Of a DNA stretch of 61,863 bases, positions 1 through 9,907 are shown one piece after another. The DNA comes from Perkinsus olseni. Its lineage: Eukaryota; Perkinsozoa; Perkinsida. Numbering within the stretch: position 1 is the stretch's first letter; every line of letters begins with the position of its first letter. The position numbers and the translations under genes were made by a program. The DNA lies in contig JABANN010000146.1 of the NCBI GenBank assembly GCA_013115125.1, positions 1 to 61,863 on the forward strand, read 5' to 3'. Below the pieces are notes generated by a model. That model saw only the letters and a program-made list of their open reading frames with translations. It ran no database searches and was not told where the DNA came from.

Positions 1-331
1 AAGTATCGTCAGACCCTTGACAGACGCCCCCACCAGGCCCGAACTGCCAGGCAGCCTTGCAGTAAGAAGCTGGATCACCGGTAACCTGCTGACAGTAAGC
101 ATCACCCTCGGAGCAGGGCCCACCGGTAGGTGTGGGCGCCGAAGTAGGTGGCGGTGTGGTACAGGAGCATGCCTTATTACTGCCTTGACAAACGTGGGCA
201 CCTTGATAGTACTTGCAGTATGACGATGGGTCGTCAACCTGGCACTGAGCATCTCCTGTAGGACATTCAGACAGCCCTTGGACGAGCCCCGCTATAGCAG
301 CCAGGCAGAGAGGTAGAGTAGCGTAACGCAT
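1..331 (-). CDS. secreted cysteine-rich protein, C-terminal part outside window
   Basis: A minus-strand frame opens with ATG at 331 and stays open to the window edge, giving 110 visible residues. The first 20 or so residues (MRYATLPLCLAAIAGLVQG) form a clear signal peptide. Two copies of a cysteine module follow, each of the form CPxGDAxC...SYCK...C.G...C.C, separated by a Thr/Pro linker near residues 66-78. The same two-module layout, with the same GDA and SYCK landmarks, is seen in the gene at 9245-9907, so the two are paralogues about 9.6 kb apart on the same strand. I infer a secreted, disulphide-rich protein. The fold is not one I recognise, although cysteine spacing of this kind occurs in carbohydrate-binding and cell-surface proteins. 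No function is assigned. Confidence 0.72.
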   Translation of the reverse strand, partial: MRYATLPLCLAAIAGLVQGLSECPTGDAQCQVDDPSSYCKYYQGAHVCQGSNKACSCTTPPPTSAPTPTGGPCSEGDAYCQQVTGDPASYCKAAWQFGPGGGVCQGSDDT

Positions 332-817
332 GAGAATCCTTGGACTTGCAGGTGAGCCTGTCTCGACTGAAGTCTCTTATGCTTTTTAATCTCAGCGAAC
401 TGTGCGTTCACGGCGTATACGCGTACACTGCGCGCGTGCAATGCGACCATTGGAAGGCTCCAGCCGCAATTTGGATATTTCTTCATATCAACTACTTGAG
501 ATGGCGCAAACGATGCTTCGAGTTCGGCAGTGCAAGTGTATCCGCTGTGGTTAGGCAACTGTGACATTTCCAAAAGAGAGAATATTATCGAACATGACAC
601 TTTGTGAGGCCGGAGACGATCTGGGTGGGCTGCACGTTCACGTCGAGGGCGCGCACAAACGGCGAATGAACAAGCTGTATCAGAAAAGAGATCACGAGAG
701 TCAATGCCTGGTCCTTGTCGGCGACTGTTAGCCCGATTAATAATCATCTTATCATGTAAGGCGTGCTCCCCTGAAGCAGCATACCCGTGGACTATGAGAA
801 TCCCCCTTCCCCAGGGA
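332..817. other. no gene seen upstream of the secreted protein gene
   Basis: Both strands carry only short open frames without recognisable motifs or intron-joined continuations. This should include the promoter of the minus-strand gene that starts at 331, but I see no clear core element. Confidence 0.4.
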
Positions 818-1295
818 CCTATTTCAAGAGTCTCGCTAAAGAAGCACTTCTTGAGCCTCAAGACCTCAAGACTTGAGGTATAAGAACCTCTTATAAGAAA
901 TTGTTCAAGAAGCACAGCCTGTTTCGAAAGATTTCCCTTCTTTAAGGCTGACTTCTTATACCTTAAGAAGCCTTATTGAGCTTCTAAAGCCATAAAATTC
1001 ATCAGAAAATGGGTGTCCTGAGGCCTATTTCAAAAGTCTCTTCAAAGAGGGTTTCTTGAAGTTCTTAAGCGTGAAACGGCGGGGTTTTTGTTAATCCGAG
1101 TTCAAAAGGCCGCCTTAGTAATCTAAAGAAGGCTTCCTTCATCCATCTGCTTCCTATGAGCTAAGAAGCACTCCTTTAAGAACGCTTCATGAGGCAAAAA
1201 TCGGCCAATGAATCTCTCAAGAAGCTCAAGAAGCTTCAACTTGTTTCAAAAGGCGGTCTTTCTCGAGCCTAGCAACTTAAGAAGCTTAACCTCCT
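818..1295. repeat. diverged AAGAAGC-rich repeat tract
   Basis: About 480 bp are filled with short variants of AAGAAGC, CTTCTTG and TTAAGAAG on both strands. The phrase CCTATTTCAAnAGTCTC occurs twice in direct orientation (about 819 and 1023). A similar phrase, in reverse orientation, occurs near 54972. The many AAGAAGC/GCTTCTT pairs make the tract strongly self-complementary. It looks like decayed copies of a short repeat family, perhaps non-autonomous DNA elements, but I cannot define their ends. Confidence 0.45.
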
Positions 1296-2533
1296 CGAGA
1301 GGAGGTTATACCAGCCGACCTAGTCGCCTCCCAGACTGGGAGTACCAGTGATTCCAGGCCTGGATAGGGTCGCAGACCGGCGTTAGTACCCGCTTGACGT
1401 TACTGATATACTCAACCGATGAGGCAAGGGCTAAGACAGCACGTTTGAGTTGATATGTAACCCAAGAAGGCTGTTCACCCTTGCGCCACTTACAGACACG
1501 CGTCACTACGAGACAGCGTGTTATATCATCGGCGACTCTGGATGACTGCCGTGTGATGACTCTTCACGCCACGAAGGATTGCTAAACTTGTCGAGATCTC
1601 TCCAACTGGCAGGCAAAACTTGGAATGAACCTTAACGGTTACATCGCTGGCATTGCATCCATCTTTCCTGAGAATTTGATCTGTCCTGGTGTGTGCTAGG
1701 AGTGCCCTGGATTTCGCTCACCACTGAGCAGCTTTACAACCGACTGTCTCTCAAGATTCTTGAGTCAAGAACACTCGAGCACCCGTAATGATGTGGCTCC
1801 ACTCATTTCATTCGCACAGTATGCGATATCAACTGAGGGAACCTATTCTGCAAGTAGTACACGGCTGCGTCACCGCCATACTGTCTGCTCACTGCCACGC
1901 CCACTCATGGCTCATTCCATCATGCCACACATTTATAATCGACATTCATAGCCTCGGAATACATAGCCCATCCGCGGGCTCCTACGACATTGTTTACGGC
2001 CATTTGCCCTTCTCCTGTGGGAATTTCCGTATGTCACATTGATGAAGCTGATGGCAATCGATAGACACGCGTTTGTCTTCCGGATTCCGGACGACTTCTG
2101 CGAACATGGGCGTCGGCTCAGAATTCTAGAATTGAGCGACAATGCCTGATGCGTGAGTGAGAAAGAGGTTAGACTCAGCACGTAGCATATGAAAATGCTT
2201 TGGGTTGCTGTGGCTTCTTACTCTGGTTGCCGAACCGTGTGCACGACGTACACTACGTCACCACGAAGTCAGCAAGTCAGCGTTTTTGCGGGGCGGTTGT
2301 AGAGAAGGTAAAGGAACTGGGCGTCCCTAAGGGCGATGGATTCTGTCAGACGGAAGTGAGTAAGAACATCACTCACTTCCACTGTAGGCGCACTGCTGTG
2401 ACGTTTTCCGACGCTATTGGCGAGGAGTGACGGATATCCACTTTAGGACGGCGTTAATTAGACAGCGGCCGTCTACTTTCGTCCGTTCCTGCTAGGAACA
2501 GAGCACATGCGTGTGGAGTTTTCCCAGAGTTTC
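1296..2533. other. no supported gene
   Basis: Several open frames of 60-85 codons overlap here, among them 1306-1506 minus and 2200-2430 plus. None has a recognisable motif or a clear spliced extension. The 2200-2430 frame (ending near residues TFSDAIGEE) reads a little like real protein, but it opens with TTG and the overlapping ATG frame at 2195 stops after about 35 codons. Confidence 0.3.
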
Positions 2534-2594
2534 ACCGATTAGATTGATGCTCAATCATAATTATTTGGTATGATGGAACATCAATCTAATCGGT
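2534..2594. repeat. 16-bp perfect inverted repeat, hairpin-forming
   Basis: The arm ACCGATTAGATTGATG at 2534-2549 is answered by its exact reverse complement at 2579-2594. The 29-nt loop itself contains ATCATA and TATGAT, which pair to lengthen the stem. It could be a small foldback element, a structured RNA or a site for a DNA-binding protein. There is no poly-T run to suggest a terminator. Confidence 0.7.
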
Positions 2595-3093
2595 ATTACC
2601 GATCCGAGCTGAGACTTGTGGCTTGGAGGGCTTGAGATTTTCTCCTTACGAGTAATGTGTTACCTCCACACTATGCATACCGTCGTAGCCAGCATCCTGT
2701 ACTTACTCTATCTAAGTGGTGTCGCCGTGGGACTCAAGATGAAAGGATCTGCCAAGCGTCACTAGTAAGTGTAAGCTATTCTATTGAGGGACCCGTCAAT
2801 TCCTCTATTCAGCAACCAGGCCTCTCACCCTATGGTTCCTTTGGGAAATGCCAGCCTGCACACCGGAGACTCCTCCGAGAGATTCCTCTCTGAGGAGATG
2901 CGTAGGAATCTCCACCGAAATGGCTCCCAGTAGACAGCCTCTCCTGGCCCAGGCGGGTACGACTACGAGAAGCCGCTAATAAACAACGCCGGTGGGTACG
3001 CTTGCAAGGTTAACGATATAATCCTTCTTTATGTAAGCAGAGACTGCTCCTAGAGAAGTTGACAGCTTCAAGCAAGCGACCTCACAATTGTTA

Positions 3094-3387
3094 ATGTGTT
3101 CTCAGAACAAAGTGGGTGCACCCATATACGGCGTATGTGCTGAGAAATGTGCAACGACCGACACTTGCCCTCCGACTGGCCCTTGGTACTCAGTAGAGTG
3201 TATGCCCTCCGGCCGTTGTTATATTAAGTGCAGATCGAATAAGGTGAATAGTCCATCTGCTGCTCCACTGTGGAAGCATCTTAGTCTTCTCAGGATTGCC
3301 AAATGGGAGCATCCTGTATGTATGTCCCAGGGGTGGGGCAATACGCCTGCTTGTATCTGGCTCAGCTTTGCCCCTGCTTCGAGATAG
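3094..3387 (+). CDS. small cysteine-rich protein or exon
   Basis: The plus frame from ATG 3094 gives 97 residues with seven cysteines in the first half, including a stretch like CATTDTCPP...ECMPSGRCYIKC. The end is poor in cysteine and less protein-like. No signal peptide is visible, so a 5' exon may be missing. The cysteine pattern is of the kind found in small secreted proteins of this genome type. It is an unrecognised gene or a gene fragment, and the 3' half may be outside the real exon. Confidence 0.3.
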   Translation: MCSQNKVGAPIYGVCAEKCATTDTCPPTGPWYSVECMPSGRCYIKCRSNKVNSPSAAPLWKHLSLLRIAKWEHPVCMSQGWGNTPACIWLSFAPASR

Positions 3388-3496
3388 CCTAGCGATGCCC
3401 CATCGGCGGTCGCTCTCTCTTTTTCAATTTTCAGCTTTATTTTTCTAGTTTAGTACCAGTCGTCCGGACTACCAGAAATAACTCCGTTCACAAATA

Positions 3497-3855
3497 CAGG
3501 GTGCCGACTTAAAAAGGGCAAACCCCTCTTGAATTTTTCGTGCGAACGAGTTGAGAGTTGTAACGGAGGGCACGACGCCGAGTCACAGAAGATGTTCAAA
3601 ATGCCCTCCATCGACGGCGCTGAGTCCGATCATTCTTCACAGCGTCAGCATGGCCTCGGTGATTCTGCCAACGATTTTTCGCGATTTTTTGGCGTTTGGT
3701 TTGACATTTCGAGGGTGAAACTTTCGAGTGAGATGACGCTGAGAACGGGGTTGTGTAGAGCTCGACGAGAGCTTTCGATTGGTGTGCGTTACAACTCTCA
3801 ACTCGTTCGCACGAAAAATTCATGAGGGGTTTGCCCTTTTTAAGTCGGCACCCTG
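3497..3855. mobile_element. MITE with 69-bp terminal inverted repeats, TA target site
   Basis: The left end CAGGGTGCCGACTTAAAAAG is repeated in reverse complement at the right end. The inverted repeats run 69 bp with one mismatch (offset 33). TA lies directly outside both ends (3495-3496 and 3856-3857), as for elements that insert at TA such as Tc1/mariner-like ones. The interior carries only a short remnant open frame. Identical 5' coding starts appear on both strands simply because the repeats are mirror images. The near-perfect ends suggest recent insertion. The element is non-autonomous, and the superfamily is inferred from the TA target only. Confidence 0.88.
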
Positions 3856-3857
3856 TA

Positions 3858-5882
3858 GTTAATATGCAGCTGTTGAAGGACCAGCAGCCAAGCGGGCATG
3901 CTAGCTTGTATACATGATGAGATGATAAAGTCTTCGCGAATCGTCAATGTAATTGCGATTCTTCGTCCTTGGCTCCGTCCTTCTCGAAGCCGCATTCAAA
4001 CTCGTCACTTTCTCCGCTTCTCTGTTCACAATTGTGTTGGAATCAGTCAGGGCGGGTAGAACACAGCTGTAGACTAGCCTCGGAAGGCCTGTTAATCTCA
4101 ATCAAGTCGATTTGGTCGAGTACACTGATAGAGTTACCTTGCAAAGCATATAAAGGCACTGCCTTGCACAAGCATGCACTTCGCCCATCGTCGCTTCTCC
4201 TGATGCAGTTAGATTAGCAGCAAGGCCCGTTGTGATTGAATCGGACGGCAACCCAAACTTCTCGCTCATTTGCCGAATTTCTGCTATTCCTTCGGCTCAC
4301 GTTTTTCTCCTGTGTGACTGCTGCTTCTCATTCTACACAGCGGCAACCCTTCTACGTTCCAACCAAATCCTGAAAGACCTCCAAGCAGCGGGTTCCTTGT
4401 TTCGGAGTCTGTCGCCGAAGCGACTAGGTTCTCGCTCTATTCTACCGCGTTTGCATGTTCCGTGCTCTATGCACAGCTCTGGGCGCATTTTTTCAATGGT
4501 TCAACGCGTGCACTGTCCCATCGCACAATTCCTAAGAGTAGCTCTGAAGCTTCTGTCTGTATTCCTTAGCTATTGTACTCCCTACGCCCTTCCTGCTTAT
4601 CGTAGATCTCCTATCCTATCCACTCTACTCTAGTTGTTGAGTAGAATAGTGCACGCGTCACCACCCAAACGCGGACTGCGCGTTACGGCGTTGGAAAACA
4701 CGTTGGGAGTCACAGCCTGTGACGGGTTGCGCATAATCTTGCACCTCTGAGCCCGTCATTCACCGCTTGACAGCTCAAGTACAAGTAGCAGCTGAGAAGA
4801 AGCATACACAGCAGTATACGGGCAGTCGGTGAGTCCGGCAGATAAATAAGCATCCGGGCGGAAAGGTGCTGGATGAAACAAAAGTGGTTGATGAACCAGA
4901 AATGATAATTTGCGTTTGATGGAAAGGCTGTGAGCGAGATGAGAGTGGAGAAGGACAGTGGAAGATGGAATTACGCGAGGCCTGGCACAAACCTGCAGGC
5001 GCGGTTACACAACTCTTTGAGCTCCGTCTCGAATAGCCGCACTGTAGTGACTTGAAGTGCAGCTCTACTCCTGGGTCGAACTAGCCAGAGAGAATTGGAA
5101 ACCTATCCTTTTCAACAGCGCGCTGTCATGCCCTCCGTCGCCATCCTGTGCTTCGTGTGTCCGAGTACCGCCACCTTGGATCGAGGCTCCAGAGCCCTCG
5201 AGGGCTACCCGTGAGTGGAGCTTGTGATCTTCCTACTGATGCATTCGATGCCCGTCCCCTTCAGCGAACTGTCCGTTCAGCTGGGTGTTGCACATGACCC
5301 ATTCCGAGGTAGACAGTGTTAGTTTTCGAGGTCAGCCGCTAACTACCAAAGCCTCCTGAACTGTGACGATAGTTGCAAGTGCAACAATACTTAACAGATT
5401 GTTGTCCTCGTGAGAAAAGAGTCGATCTACGTGAGGTCTAGGAGTAAACGATGTGCCTTCTCCAGAACCAAGATGGAACTGTCGCTTAGGTGGCTGTGTG
5501 CGAGACTGCTGTGATACCCATATCGCTTGCCGTCATGCGGCGGTCGATCCTCCTCTCGTTACACTGAAGGCCGTCAGTGGCATCGATAGAGTGAGGGATT
5601 GCCGATTCTGATTCATGCCAACCTCAGAGGGCTCCTTTCTGTTTGTACATCTCGGTTCATAGCTCATTCCGGAGAGTAAAGTATCCGAATCAGCTACGAT
5701 GATCACGGGTGTCTTTCAGGACTTCATTGCTCCACCCTTTTGAGACCATCAGTGTGGCATCGGGTTGGCCTACAGTAGAGGCGCAGCATACTTCATGTAA
5801 ATAAGTCAGATCCAGCGTGACGGTTATTGCGGATATATCACAAAACCCGACCCTTGCCGCCTGGAATTCAATCTCCCATCTA
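3858..5882. other. about 2 kb without a supported gene
   Basis: The longest frame (4232-4633 plus, 133 codons) has a composition and residue order unlike protein and no motif. Short frames elsewhere are unconvincing on both strands. No tRNA, tandem array or clear repeat is seen. Confidence 0.35.
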
Positions 5883-6110
5883 CAGGGTGTCGGCTCAGGA
5901 AGAGCTCAGCCCTCATAAATTTTTGCAACAAACGAGTTGAGAGTTATTACGCACACCAAACGAAAGCTCTCGTCGAGCTCTTCATGACCCAGTTTCAAGC
6001 CGCACCTCACTCGCAAGTTTTGTCTTTGAAATGTCCAACCGAACGCTGACAAATCGCGAAGACCTGTTGACAGAACTGCCAGAGGTCATGCCGGCGCTGT
6101 GGGGTGCCGA
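5883..6110 (+). mobile_element. older, diverged relative of the 3.5-kb MITE
   Basis: From CAGGGTG at 5883 the sequence follows the reverse complement of the MITE's right half for about 200 bp: the terminal repeat, the GAGTTGAGAGTT block, the ACGCACACCAA block and AAAGCTCTCGTCGAGCTC. Both copies contain an ATG frame beginning MSNxTxxNRE. Here it stays open much further (6031 to about 6237) than in the MITE, where it stops after about 20 codons. No matching right-hand terminal repeat is visible downstream, so this copy is truncated or its other end has decayed. The parent element's coding region may have begun with this frame. Confidence 0.7.
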
Positions 6111-6219
6111 CGTAAGCGAACTTACTGACATCAGCGACTTCGAAGCAAGATCGGATCAGAGAAACAATCTTCGTCGGTGCGGGAGAGTTTCGGCCACTCT
6201 ACGGGTTGTTCTCCTCTCC

Positions 6220-8768
6220 ACCGTAGTTGGCCGATGAGCCTTCCATCATTTTTGTCGGTACTCATCGCTTCATGGCAAGCAGTAACATCCCGTCATTACC
6301 CAGGGAAAAACGACCCGCCATCGACAGCGCAGCTCTACCATGACCACCTTTGGATACCCCCTCGCTTTCACGAATGGCATTCAGGCAGGGCCACACGACG
6401 ATCAATTCTTTTGGCCTGGGACGCAGCAAGCCATCCATTCGACCAAGTAGGTGGGGCCCGCTATCCGAGAAGAAAGCTGGAGTCAAGGTACGTGGCTACG
6501 AGGTCCAGGTCCGGCATCCTATCCCCAGTAGTTTGAGCAAGGCTGAGGACTTGACCAACAGGTTGCGAGAGGCGTCCCTCTGGCACAGGAGACAGGTCCG
6601 GTGGGTTCGCCGTCATCCGGCAAGTCATTTGTGTAGGGTACGGATGGCCCGCAGACGGCGACTGAGATCTACCAGGATGTCTTCGAAAGGAGGGCGCACA
6701 CCGGCAATTTGTCGTCTTGGGACGGCACATCCTCTCTGAGCTCAACGGCCACTTACACTGTGGACGAGCGAGTAGAATGGAGTCGATGGCAGCCCATCTT
6801 TATCGGACCAGGACGCGTCTTCAACTGGGAAGTAAGTTGGCCACCTCTTCGCGACTAGCCTGGCGATGCTCGCTCGTTAGATCACCGAAGAGGTCTGTGA
6901 AGGGTGCTCGTACGAGTTTCGAGTCCGAGCAGTCGGGCTAAGGCAAGGGGACAGTCCATGGTCCATGAAGACCTTGTTGGCCCACACCATTCGCCCAGGG
7001 GCAGTCGACCGAGCTCCCTTTGAAATAATGTGCAAAGCAGCATCTTGTGCTTCGATTGACAAGCCCCTTCAGAGGGACCGGTCGAAACAACGCCGGTTGG
7101 GGAAGCCTCAGCGTGAATGGCGAAGTTATTTTTCGGAGGAGTACTGAGCGAGGACTCCTTCTGGTCGTATTGGACCGCCGTAACCTCCACCTTCTCCACA
7201 TGCGAATGTAGCAGCCCGCGTCATTATGGCCGATCGCCCGTCGACAGGTACGACACGTTCGCCGACGCGGACGCTTCCAGTAGGATGGCAGCAGATCTAA
7301 AGCGCTTCGGAAGTGACGTCTTTGTGATAGTTCTCAGCGTGGATGCATGGGAATGGCATGCAACGCCCATCCTCGCTAAGGTGGCCATGCAGTAGAAGTC
7401 TGTCCGCCCTAGTCAGTATCCCAGGCGATGGAGTTTTGCGGCGCTTACCACTTCGGTATGTGGTCACACGTCTTTGCTGACCACCTCCATCAGCCATCAC
7501 CAGTGGCCGACTTTGAAGAGACAGCCAGTCAACTCAGCTTCGGTCACCCCTACGCTTTCATCGGAGTACCCGGCATTGGTACGGGCATGGGATGGGAATC
7601 ACTCCAGTAAGGGGGACGAGCCCCTTCTTCGCCGTGTCATCGTCTAGTTTCAGGTATAATACCGGTCACTACTTGGCGGAAGGAGGCCGTTCTCCTTGTG
7701 CGATCATTCGCGGTCTATTCTACCTTGACTACATACCAATGCGTTACCGAATAGCGGATGTCGTCACTAACACAGCCGACTACTATTTGAAAGGCCAGCC
7801 TCCGCGTCCGGAAACCCTTCACAACCCCCTGCCAGCCGACAAGCAAGTCAGCCTGTTCGCTTTAACACTTCAAGATTGAAGGACCGTGTCTTGCAGGTTC
7901 AACCCGATTATGTGGATCGGCCAGATCCGTACACGCCCTACATTGGGAATTTGTGGAACGCTGTTGAGCTCCTGCTCACGGCCAATGAGACAGTTGATTT
8001 ACCGCAGTACAACCTCACCAACTACGGCTTCCAAATCGTCTTGGACCTCTTCCTCGGGGATCCCCTAAACTACGTCGACGCTCGCCTGTCACGCAGTGTT
8101 CAAGATAGCTACTTCCAGATGACTGAGCTTGAACGAGTTTGGGGCGGCCCGAGTGACAGAATCGATGTCGTTCGAACTGCTCTGAGCGGTCAAGTGACAC
8201 CTCTGTGGACGGGCCATAATACCACCACTAACCGTTCAGAACTGGTGATGGGCCTGGGTAATCGAGTGTGCGGTGATCCAGTGGTTGACTATGTCATAAA
8301 TTGGAGGTGAGTCCCCAGGCCTCTGGCAACAGGGGGACATCATCAAGGCTCATCCCTGATAGATACAACAGCAGCAACCAGTTGTGCCGGGGGAGCCCGT
8401 CGGACCTCGCCCCAGCCATAGCGGACCTCCTCGATGACTATCCACTCCTCCCCGGAGCGAATCGGACCTCACAGGACCTCAGCCGCGTATCTCAATCCAA
8501 CTCAACCATGCTCGTCGGTGGAACGTGCTGCCCGGACTACGATACCGACCGGAGGGGCTCTCCTCTCATGGCCTTCGGGGTTGGTATCTGGCCCAGCATT
8601 TGTCGATCATCGTCATGCGGGAACTTTCATAAGAGACCGCAGCAGCGCGATATTAACGGAACGTGGGCGGAGCGGCATTATTGGGACTTCATGATGTTTG
8701 AGCAGATCACAGATGATGCGATGAATGGGAGTGTACATCACCACCTCGAGAGAGGCTATATGGAATGA
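6220..8768 (+). CDS. fragmented multi-exon gene of unknown function with a PANDER/ILEI-like segment
   Basis: Several plus-strand frames read as real protein but do not join into one frame. They include a piece near 6360 (ending about ...DDQFFWPGTQQAIHS), one near 6650-6830 (with EWSRWQPIFIGPGRVFNWE), one at 7240-7395 (RYDTFADADAS to ILAKVAMQ), one at 7592-7879, and one at 7879-8310 (with RVWGGPSDRIDVVRTAL). Some frame changes can be explained by 34-45 bp GT-AG introns. The 7240-7395 piece resembles the ILEI/PANDER (GG) domain pattern: FDT...ADL..F, then VIVLS, then LTP.AK. That is recalled from family knowledge and is tentative. The gene may be intact with many introns, or it may be decaying; I cannot tell which. 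Start and end are not fixed. Confidence 0.35.
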
Positions 8769-9244
8769 CTTTCCTTCTCTGTCGGGTATCGTGTTCTCGA
8801 CAACAAGCAAGCAAAACATTCTATGGTGGGCCATCGGTGAGTTCTCAACTTTCTGGCAGCTATTGAACGCTTGAGAATCTCCGCTATGATATGGTGCGCA
8901 TGATATCCGGTAACTTTGCAGCAATTAATGCCATCGAACCGGAGCGTCACATCGTTATCCGGCGAACGCGAGTTCGAAGTCGCCCCGCAGCGACAGGCGA
9001 TTCGGCCAGTGCCTTGCCTACCATTCGCCACTACCGTAGAAGAACGCAACATGAGGTGTATAGCCAGAAGATAAAGGCTCCTACTTTCGACGACACGAAG
9101 TCGTTAAACTGTTGATAGCTACGATGACGATAACTGTGTGATAATAAGAGTCCAAAAGTTTGAGCATCATTGACCTTCCTCGATGTGACGTTGCGGAACC
9201 TAGCAAGTCACTATGACCAGCTTGAGCTTAACATAGCTGGTCGT
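8769..9244. other. no supported gene
   Basis: Only short frames without motifs are present. The region separates the 3' end of the fragmented plus-strand gene from the 3' end of the minus-strand secreted protein gene. Confidence 0.3.
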
Positions 9245-9907
9245 CTATGAAAATGAGTGAACGAGCACATCAGTAATGGCAGTTCTAGATCTCCATTGTT
9301 GATATGGTATAGTTACTAGCGTGAAGTTGTCGAAGGCATTGTGGGAGTGGGGCCGGCGGANNNNNNNNNNNNNNNNNNNNNNNNNNNNNNNNNNNNNNNN
9401 NNNNNNNNNNNNNNNNNNNNNNNNNNNNNNNNNNNNNNNNNNNNNNNNNNNNNNNNGGGAAGTCGGCCCGGCGGAAGTCGGCCCGGCGGAAGTCGGCCCG
9501 GCGGAAGTCGGCCCGGCGGAAGTCGGCCCGGCGGAAGTCGGCCCGGGGGGAGTAGGTCCACCACCACAAGTACAAGGTTCGTCAGACCCTTGGCAGACGC
9601 CCCCACCAGGTCCAAACTGGTAGGCAGCCTTGCAGTAAGAAGTGGGATCACCGGTCTGCTGTTGGCAATAAGCATCACCATCAGGGCATGGTCCAGCGGA
9701 GGGTGTGGGTGAAGGAGGAGGCGGCGGAGTAGTGGTACAGTAGCAAGGAGTGTCAGTGCCATGGCAAACACGGTTGCCCTGATAGAACTTGCAGTAGGAG
9801 CCAGGCTTTTGAGCGTCGCACTGAGCATCTCCTGTAGGGCAGGAATCCTGTCCTAAAGCGATCTGGGCAATAGCAACCACGGCAAGGGGCAGAATTGCGA
9901 AGCGCAT
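9245..9907 (-). CDS. secreted cysteine-rich protein with SAGPT repeat linker
   Basis: ATG at 9907 opens a signal peptide (MRFAILPLAVVAIAQIALG). Two cysteine modules follow, with the landmarks CPTGDAQC, SYCKF, CPDGDAYC and SYCKAAYQFGPGGG, joined by a Thr/Pro/Ser linker. After the second module (ending CTCGGG) come tandem SAGPT pentapeptides encoded by a 15-bp minisatellite that runs into an assembly gap. The part beyond the gap (residues RRPHSHNAF on) depends on the unknown gap length, so the C-terminus is uncertain. It is a paralogue of the gene at 1-331. It is probably secreted and perhaps O-glycosylated along the Ser/Thr/Pro linker. Function unknown. Confidence 0.75.
   Translation of the reverse strand: MRFAILPLAVVAIAQIALGQDSCPTGDAQCDAQKPGSYCKFYQGNRVCHGTDTPCYCTTTPPPPPSPTPSAGPCPDGDAYCQQQTGDPTSYCKAAYQFGPGGGVCQGSDEPCTCGGGPTPPGPTSAGPTSAGPTSAGPTSAGPTSAGPTSXXXXXXXXXXXXXXXXXXXXXXXXXXXXXXXXXRRPHSHNAFDNFTLVTIPYQQWRSRTAITDVLVHSFS
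9361..9456. other. assembly gap (96 N)
   Basis: The gap directly abuts the 15-bp minisatellite, so the true number of SAGPT repeats is unknown. Confidence 0.95.
9457..9546 (-). repeat. 15-bp coding minisatellite (SAGPT)n
   Basis: About six visible copies of GAAGTCGGCCCGGCG on the plus strand encode SAGPT in the minus-strand gene. Because the unit is a multiple of three, copy-number change keeps the frame. The last copy next to the unique sequence is slightly diverged. Confidence 0.9.

Noticed and set aside
3529-3825. Two frames of 98 and 75 codons on opposite strands with identical N-termini (MNFSCERVESCN)
   Set aside because: They are mirror images produced by the MITE's terminal inverted repeats, not genes.
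4232-4633. 133-codon plus frame
   Set aside because: Residue order and composition are unlike protein; no motif and no spliced extension.
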